This document shows, piece after piece, positions 59,380 to 64,000 of a stretch of 64,000 bases of DNA. Location of the stretch: positions 186,001 to 250,000 of the forward strand of contig NZ_JADBGI010000005.1 in NCBI RefSeq assembly GCF_014892575.1, given 5' to 3'. Position 1 is the stretch's first letter; the number at the start of each line of letters is the position of its first letter. Made by a program: the position numbers and the translations under genes. A model generated the notes under the pieces. That model made no database searches. It was given only the letters and a program-made list of their open reading frames with translations, and was not told where the DNA came from. The DNA is from Nocardiopsis coralli. Its GTDB lineage: Bacteria > Actinomycetota > Actinomycetes > Streptosporangiales > Streptosporangiaceae.

Positions 59380-59577
59380 TCAGCCGGTAGGGGCCAGGGA
59401 GAGGGAGTCGTAGCAGGTGCCGAGGTCGATGCCGTTGCGGGCGGCGAGCTCGACGAGGTCCTCCACCTCTCCGGCCTGGGAGAGGGCCAGGTCGTCGTCG
59501 CCGACGGCGTGGGCCCGGCGCATGGCGGTGATCGCGTCGTGGATGCGCAGGTGCAGGGTGAGCATGAACTCACGCAT
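59380..59577 (-). CDS. Small helical protein, function unknown
   Basis: A 65-residue protein: LTLHLRIHDAITAMRRAHAV and DLALSQAGEVEDLVELAARN are two helices, followed by GIDLGTCYDSL. ATG 59577 has GGGAG at 8 nt; an upstream in-frame ATG at 59634 has none. It converges on the SPFH operon. No homologue can be named. Confidence 0.65.
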   Translation of the reverse strand: MREFMLTLHLRIHDAITAMRRAHAVGDDDLALSQAGEVEDLVELAARNGIDLGTCYDSLSLAPTG

Positions 59578-59774
59578 GTGCAGACTCCCTCTGGTTCGGC
59601 TTCTCAGCCGGGGGATGGGAGAGGCTCGGTCCACTCCCGGCTCCTTCGCCCCCTGTCCTACCGGCCGAAGGTGAGAGTCGTGTTGGAGAACGACAGCGGG
59701 TCGTCAAGGACGAGGTAAGAATTCGGGCCCCGGGTCAACACTCGCCCCGGGTCCCGGCGGCTGTGCAGACCGCA

Positions 59775-59938
59775 CCAGGGTCTGTTTGGTGGACGCCTTC
59801 CGTCGCTTCAACGAATACTGCGCCGTAGGCGTCGTTTGAGGGTTGGTGGCGGGCGACGGGTGGGCACTGCGCCGAAGGCGTCCGTTGAGGGCGGTGGCGG
59901 GTGACGGTGAGGGCCGGTGTTCGCCAAACAGGCCCTAG
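59775..59938. mobile_element. MITE-like element with 23-bp terminal inverted repeats
   Basis: The left end 59775-59797 (CCAGGGTCTGTTTGGTGGAC...) and the inverted right end 59916-59938 (CTAGGGCCTGTTTGGCGAAC... on the minus strand) match at 18 of 23 bases, all differences transitions. The 164-bp body carries two 49-bp direct repeats (from ACTGCGCCG at 59817 and 59866) and no gene. The ends resemble those of IS5-type elements. The rest of the gap 59578-59774 shows nothing else. Confidence 0.6.
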
Positions 59939-60591
59939 TGGTCGACCCAGACGTACCAGTCGTCGGAGACGTGCTCGTAGATCTTCGAACCCTGGCCGGG
60001 CACGAACACCCCGGTCGGGATCTCCTCGTCGCTGACGGCGAGACCGGCGGGGGAGAAGAGCCCGGCGCCCTCGACCTCGTAGTGGGTGATGCCGTCCTCC
60101 ACCGAGACGCTGTGCAGCCGGTACAGGCCCGTGGTCTCACCGTTGCGCGGGATCGTCGTGGAGTCGTCCAGCTCCGCCTGCAGGTCGGTGAGCGCTTCGG
60201 CCGAGGCCTCCACCCGCATCTGCAGGGGGACGTCGGCCACGGCCACACCGATGGAGACCGCGGCGACCAGCGGCGCGGAGATCCAGCGCAGCCAGTAGAA
60301 GCGGATCATCGGTCGGGCGACGGCCAGGGCGATGCCCAGGCGCAGCGCACCCATGCCGGCCAGCAGGAGGCCTGCGATGAGCCCGAAGAGGAAGGTGGGC
60401 AGGTGGCCGCCGGGCACGCTGTCCTCGAAGAGCAGCACGACGCCGACCACCGCGCACGCCGGGATGTAGAGCCGCCCGGGCGGGCGCGAGGCCCAACTGA
60501 TGAGCCGCTCCCCGAACGTGGGCTGGTCGGAGAGCTCCATCAGTTTGGCCACGGACCCTTCAGGGGTCGGGCCGGACTCTTCGGCGGACAT
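59935..60591 (-). CDS. Uncharacterised membrane protein ending in a MITE-like element
   Basis: A 218-residue protein with three to four membrane helices (about 42-60, 65-85, 88-105, 110-130) and an extracytoplasmic domain (LQMRVEASAEALTDLQAELD... IYEHVSDDWYVWVDH). ATG 60591 follows GGGGGTG. The stop TAG (59935-59937) lies inside the end of the terminal inverted repeat, so the native C-terminus may have been changed. Confidence 0.7.
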   Translation of the reverse strand: MSAEESGPTPEGSVAKLMELSDQPTFGERLISWASRPPGRLYIPACAVVGVVLLFEDSVPGGHLPTFLFGLIAGLLLAGMGALRLGIALAVARPMIRFYWLRWISAPLVAAVSIGVAVADVPLQMRVEASAEALTDLQAELDDSTTIPRNGETTGLYRLHSVSVEDGITHYEVEGAGLFSPAGLAVSDEEIPTGVFVPGQGSKIYEHVSDDWYVWVDH

Positions 60592-60676
60592 GGCACACCC
60601 CCAGGCGGATCCGTGTCGTCGGGACACACCCGTACGGGGGCCCGGACCTGGGCTCACAAGGGTGCGTCGGAGTTCG

Positions 60677-61246
60677 TCAGGGCCGACGGAACTCGGCCTG
60701 CCCCACAGGATAGAGCAGTGGCGGTGCGTGTTCGGGGCGGCGGTGGGAAACAGGGGATGAATCGGCCCGGGGCGAGGGCCGGCGCCGCTGTCCGGTCCGT
60801 GCCGGTTCGCGAGGGGGAGGACCGAGCACGAGGTGGTCCCACGACCACCGCCCCGGTCCGGCCGCCATGAGCAGGCACACCGCCACGACCAGCGCACTCG
60901 TGCCCCAACCGGGGAACGGGGCGAACCCGGTCCCGGCCGGGGCGAGGTGTCCGAGCAAGGCGGTCACGGCGAGCAGCGGACCGGACACCCATGTGAGCAG
61001 GCCCACGGCGAAGGCGATCGAGGTGGCCACGAGCAGCGCGGGCAGGACGGGGGCCACCAGGCCGAGCGGGGCGAGCGCCGTGCCCGACGCGTGCTCGGAG
61101 AGTTCGGTCTCGCGCCCGCGCAGCCCCAGCGCGTGTGCGGCGAAGGCCCAGCCGACACCGGTCCGGGTCAGGACGGCGACGGCGTCGTACAAGCGGCCCT
61201 GGCCGCGCAGGATGGGGGGTCGCCTCCGGGCGTGTGCGGCGGGCAT
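60677..61246 (-). CDS. DoxX-like membrane protein
   Basis: A 189-residue membrane protein with four helices. The pattern [37 protein letters not shown] and [18 protein letters not shown] fits the DoxX family. A Pro/Arg-rich cytosolic tail of about 45 residues follows. ATG 61246 has AGGAG at 10 nt. The role is unknown; DoxX proteins are linked to thiol or quinone homeostasis in some bacteria. Confidence 0.7.
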   Translation of the reverse strand: MPAAHARRRPPILRGQGRLYDAVAVLTRTGVGWAFAAHALGLRGRETELSEHASGTALAPLGLVAPVLPALLVATSIAFAVGLLTWVSGPLLAVTALLGHLAPAGTGFAPFPGWGTSALVVAVCLLMAAGPGRWSWDHLVLGPPPREPARTGQRRRPSPRADSSPVSHRRPEHAPPLLYPVGQAEFRRP

Positions 61247-61414
61247 GTCGCCACTCCTGGAACATCGGTCGGTTCTGACAAGCGGAAACTACCGAAGGTC
61301 ATGATCCATGACTCACCGTGGCATGCGGCGAGTCGCGATCCGGGCCGCCCTCCCGGAACCGGTTCGGACCGGTTCGGCCCCGGGTGGGGGAAGCCAGGCC
61401 CTAGGGTGGAAGGC

Positions 61415-62110
61415 GTGCCGACGACACCCCGAGAACCAGCCCCCGCGCCCACCTTCGAGCTGGAGGACGAGCTGCGCACCGGCGGCGCGCGTGTGATCGC
61501 AGGGGTCGACGAGGTCGGACGCGGAGCCTGGGCCGGCCCCGTGCTCGTCTGCGCCGCGGTCTCCGGGCCCGCCGACGGGGTGCCCGAGGGACTCACCGAC
61601 TCCAAGAAGCTCACCCCCAAACGGCGCACCGAGATCGCAGGCCTCACCGGCCCCTGGGTCGCCGACCACGCCTTCGGCTGGTCCGCACCGTCCGAGATCG
61701 ACGAGGTCGGGATGACCGAGGCGCTGCGCCGGGCGGCCCACCGCGCCCTCGAAGGGCTCACCGAGCGCCCCGACGCGGTCGTCCTGGACGGACACCACGA
61801 CTACATCGGCAGCCCCTGGGCCGTACGCACCCAGGTCAAGGGCGACCTGACCTGTGTGAACGTGGCCGCGGCCGCGGTCCTGGCCAAGGTCGCCCGCGAC
61901 ACCCACATGGCCGAGCTCGCCGAGGACCACCCGGGGTTCGGTTTCGAACGCGCCGCCGGGTACCCCTCTCCGACCCACCGCGCGACCCTGGCCGAGGAAG
62001 GTCCGACCCCTCACCACCGCATGAGCTGGTCCTACCTGGACGCACTGCCCCAGTGGCGACACCTGCGCCGGGTGCGGGCCGAGGTGGACGGCCAGATCCC
62101 CCTGCTCTGA
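61415..62110 (+). CDS. rnhB: Ribonuclease HII
   Basis: A 231-residue enzyme that removes ribonucleotides from DNA. The signature [20 protein letters not shown] supplies the Asp-Glu pair, further acidic residues lie in [10 protein letters not shown] and [10 protein letters not shown], and [12 protein letters not shown] is the RNase HII tyrosine region. GTG 61415 lies 7 nt after TAGGGT (61402-61407), so a leaderless mRNA is possible. An N-terminal Pro-rich stretch precedes the domain. Confidence 0.95.
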   Translation: MPTTPREPAPAPTFELEDELRTGGARVIAGVDEVGRGAWAGPVLVCAAVSGPADGVPEGLTDSKKLTPKRRTEIAGLTGPWVADHAFGWSAPSEIDEVGMTEALRRAAHRALEGLTERPDAVVLDGHHDYIGSPWAVRTQVKGDLTCVNVAAAAVLAKVARDTHMAELAEDHPGFGFERAAGYPSPTHRATLAEEGPTPHHRMSWSYLDALPQWRHLRRVRAEVDGQIPLL

Positions 62111-62324
62111 CCTGCGACCCGGCGGGGGCGGGCGCGACACGCCGTCCCGCACTGGACATCCGACCCCCGTTGGGGCAAGGCTGGCCCGGAAGCCCGCAGC
62201 CCCGCGCACAGCCCTCCACCGCCCCGAACGGGGCCACCGGCGTAGGATTCCCCTCCGACGCAGCCGGCCCGCCCGCCCCCGGTCCGGCCGACCGCCCACT
62301 GACCCCCAGCAGGAAGGGGCACGG

Positions 62325-64000
62325 ATGACGCGAGAGCCGCGCCCGGCCACCGCGGCGCAGCCCGTACCGACCTCGCGGTTGGACCGACTGCGTCAGCGTT
62401 ACCACGCCCTTCCGCTGAGCAGGCGCCTGGTCGCCGCGCTCGTGCTCTGCTTCTGCGCCTCCCTGCTCGCGCTCGTGGCCGGCCTCCCCGTGCTGAACGT
62501 GTTGACGGCCGTGGTCATGGTGCTGGTGGCCTTCCACGCCCTCATGAGGTCGATGGACGCCTTCATCACCGTCCTGGTGTCGGTGCTGTGGCTGATCCTC
62601 ACCTCGCTGCTCTTCCAGATCCCCCTCGGCGGAAGCCCCCTGACACTGCTGCTCCTGCCAGTGCCGATCCTGGTCGTGCTCGTCGCCGGGCGTGTGCACG
62701 AGTACCCCGTCTGGCACACCACGACCCTGTCCCTGACCGCGGGCCTCATCGCCGGCTTCTCCCTCGCACTGCTGTGGATGATCGTGCGCGGGTTCAGCGG
62801 CGGCGCCGACGGCCCGTTCCCCGCCTGGTGGTCCATCGCGCTGGTCTACCTCGCCGCGGCTGCGTGCCTGCTGTGGCGCCTGACCTCCGCCCGGCAGGTC
62901 GAGCGCGAGGCCGCCGAGGCCCGGAAGAAGCGCGAGGCCGAACGCCCGGCCCCCACGTCCGGGCCCAAGGACGAAGGGCGCCGCAAGAAACGCGAACGGG
63001 CCGACGCGCCGCCCGCGAACCGGGGCGAGGGCCCGGCCGAACCCGCCTCCGACGACGAGCCGGTCCCCGTCGACCAGGCCCTGGCCGAACTCGAGGACAT
63101 GATCGGCCTCGACCCGGTCAAACAGCAGGTTCGCGGGTTGGCGGCCTCCATCGAGGCGGCCCGGCTGCGCGCCGACGCCGGTTTTCCCGTCGAGCGGCCG
63201 CTGCGCCACCTGGTCTTCTCCGGTCCGCCCGGCACCGGCAAGACCAGCGTGGCCCGCACGCTCGCCACCGTCTTCCACTCCTTCGGCCTGCTGCCCTCCG
63301 CCCGCGTGGTGGAGGCCCAGCGCGCCGACCTGGTGGGGGAGTACCTGGGCGCGACGGCGATCAAGACCAACGAACTGGTCGACAGCGCGTTGGGCGGGGT
63401 GCTCTTCATCGACGAGGCCTACTCCCTGGTCAACGAGGGTGACGGCCAGAGCGACCGCTTCGGCAACGAGGCCGTCCAGACCCTGCTCAAGCGGGCGGAG
63501 GACGACCGCGACCAGCTCGTGGTGATCCTGGCCGGCTACGCGGACGAGATGGACGCGTTCCTGTCGACCAACCCCGGCCTGGCCTCGCGCTTCTCGACCC
63601 GCATCACGTTCCCGAGCTACTCCGCCGACGAGCTCTTCCGTATCTCGGAGGCCTTGGTGGGCCGCCGCGGCGACACCCTGGAGAGCGAGGCGGCCCGGGC
63701 GCTGCGCCGCGGGTTCGACCAGGCCGTCAGGCGCGAGGTCGTCGACGAGCTCGGCAACGGCCGCTTCGCCCGCTCGGTCGTGGAGAAGGCCGCCCAGGCC
63801 CGCGACGTCCGTGTGGTCACCTCGGGTGTGCAGGACGGGGCCCCGGCCCCGCGCCCCGAGGCCGAGGAGCTCATCACCGTGCGCGCTGCCGACGTGCGCA
63901 CCGCCTACACCGAGCTCACCGCGCACCTGGCCGGGTTCGGGGAGTCGCCCGACGTCGAGGAGGCGCTGGCCGAGCTGGACGGCATGATCGGCCTGGAACC
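62325..64000 (+). CDS. Membrane AAA ATPase, CbbX/EccA-like (partial at window end)
   Basis: The first 558 residues are inside the window. Helices lie at about 38-55, 57-72, 76-98, 102-118 and two near 130-185. A basic linker (190-235) leads to an AAA domain: ELEDMIGLDPVKQQVRGLAA, Walker A GPPGTGKT (about 301-308), Walker B VLFIDEAYSLV, and an Arg-finger region FLSTNPGLASRFSTRI. At 63955 a second AAA module begins with the same ELDGMIGLEP. Tandem AAA modules of this type are found in CbbX- and EccA-like proteins, but the membrane part is unusual. ATG 62325 follows AGGAAGGGG. Confidence 0.85.
   Translation, partial: MTREPRPATAAQPVPTSRLDRLRQRYHALPLSRRLVAALVLCFCASLLALVAGLPVLNVLTAVVMVLVAFHALMRSMDAFITVLVSVLWLILTSLLFQIPLGGSPLTLLLLPVPILVVLVAGRVHEYPVWHTTTLSLTAGLIAGFSLALLWMIVRGFSGGADGPFPAWWSIALVYLAAAACLLWRLTSARQVEREAAEARKKREAERPAPTSGPKDEGRRKKRERADAPPANRGEGPAEPASDDEPVPVDQALAELEDMIGLDPVKQQVRGLAASIEAARLRADAGFPVERPLRHLVFSGPPGTGKTSVARTLATVFHSFGLLPSARVVEAQRADLVGEYLGATAIKTNELVDSALGGVLFIDEAYSLVNEGDGQSDRFGNEAVQTLLKRAEDDRDQLVVILAGYADEMDAFLSTNPGLASRFSTRITFPSYSADELFRISEALVGRRGDTLESEAARALRRGFDQAVRREVVDELGNGRFARSVVEKAAQARDVRVVTSGVQDGAPAPRPEAEELITVRAADVRTAYTELTAHLAGFGESPDVEEALAELDGMIGLE

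Noticed and set aside
55941..59573. 1210-codon minus-strand open frame opposite the SPFH genes
   Set aside because: Antisense shadow; the plus strand has two intact SPFH proteins with ribosome-binding sites.

Overview
The window is high-GC DNA (most third codon positions G or C) from an actinomycete. Markers that point there are a GTG/TTG-rich start-codon set, the rsfS / histidine-phosphatase / tRNA-Ala order, two sugar ABC importers without their own ATPase, an actinobacterial-type SOS box, the nrdR-nrdJ pair, and an FAD-reductase / fatty-acid-methyltransferase pair of the kind that makes 10-methyl (tuberculostearic-type) fatty acids. A Nocardiopsis-like or other Streptosporangiales genome fits best; this is inference, because no rRNA is present.

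Layout. 1-13 kb: end of rsfS, a histidine phosphatase and tRNA-Ala copy 1; a divergent SDR/MerR pair and a zinc-free MDR; methionine aminopeptidase; an alpha-glucoside locus (GH13 glucosidase, LacI regulator, binding protein, two permeases); a divergent ABC exporter/TetR pair; a GroES-like co-chaperone. 13.4-19.1 kb: a 5.7-kb segment bracketed by tRNA-Ala copies 2 and 3 in inverted orientation, each followed by the same repeat. Inside are a degenerate SDR, a frameshifted AlkD-like gene, a methyltransferase, a hemerythrin, a GNAT and an SRPBCC-ArsR operon with paired operators. 19-34 kb: a 35-bp minisatellite, DUF488/DUF2945 proteins, a large membrane NTPase-TPR protein with a membrane partner, a glutaminase-STAS fusion, a second ArsR-SRPBCC operon, a DinG-family helicase, three uncharacterised proteins and a glutamate-racemase-like enzyme. 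34-41 kb: the 10-methyl fatty acid pair, then a second sugar importer whose two permease genes are separated by an opposite-strand gene. 41-53 kb: acyl-CoA ligase, leuS, two secreted proteins, a lipoprotein hydrolase, lexA with SOS box, and nrdR-nrdJ with inverted promoter repeats. 53-64 kb: a toxin-antitoxin cassette flanked by duplicated terminator hairpins, a CBS protein, an SDR, two SPFH membrane proteins, a MITE-like element that ends on a stop codon, rnhB and a membrane AAA ATPase cut by the window edge.

Recurring themes are divergent regulator/target pairs with visible palindromes, several genes whose start codon lies 6-8 nt after a -10 element (candidate leaderless mRNAs), and strong G+C hairpins between convergent genes. 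The observations most worth following are the tRNA-Ala-linked inverted repeats, the HicA-like toxin with its chimeric Phd-HicB antitoxin inside duplicated hairpins, the NTPase-TPR membrane pair, and the sugar-importer operon broken by an antisense gene.
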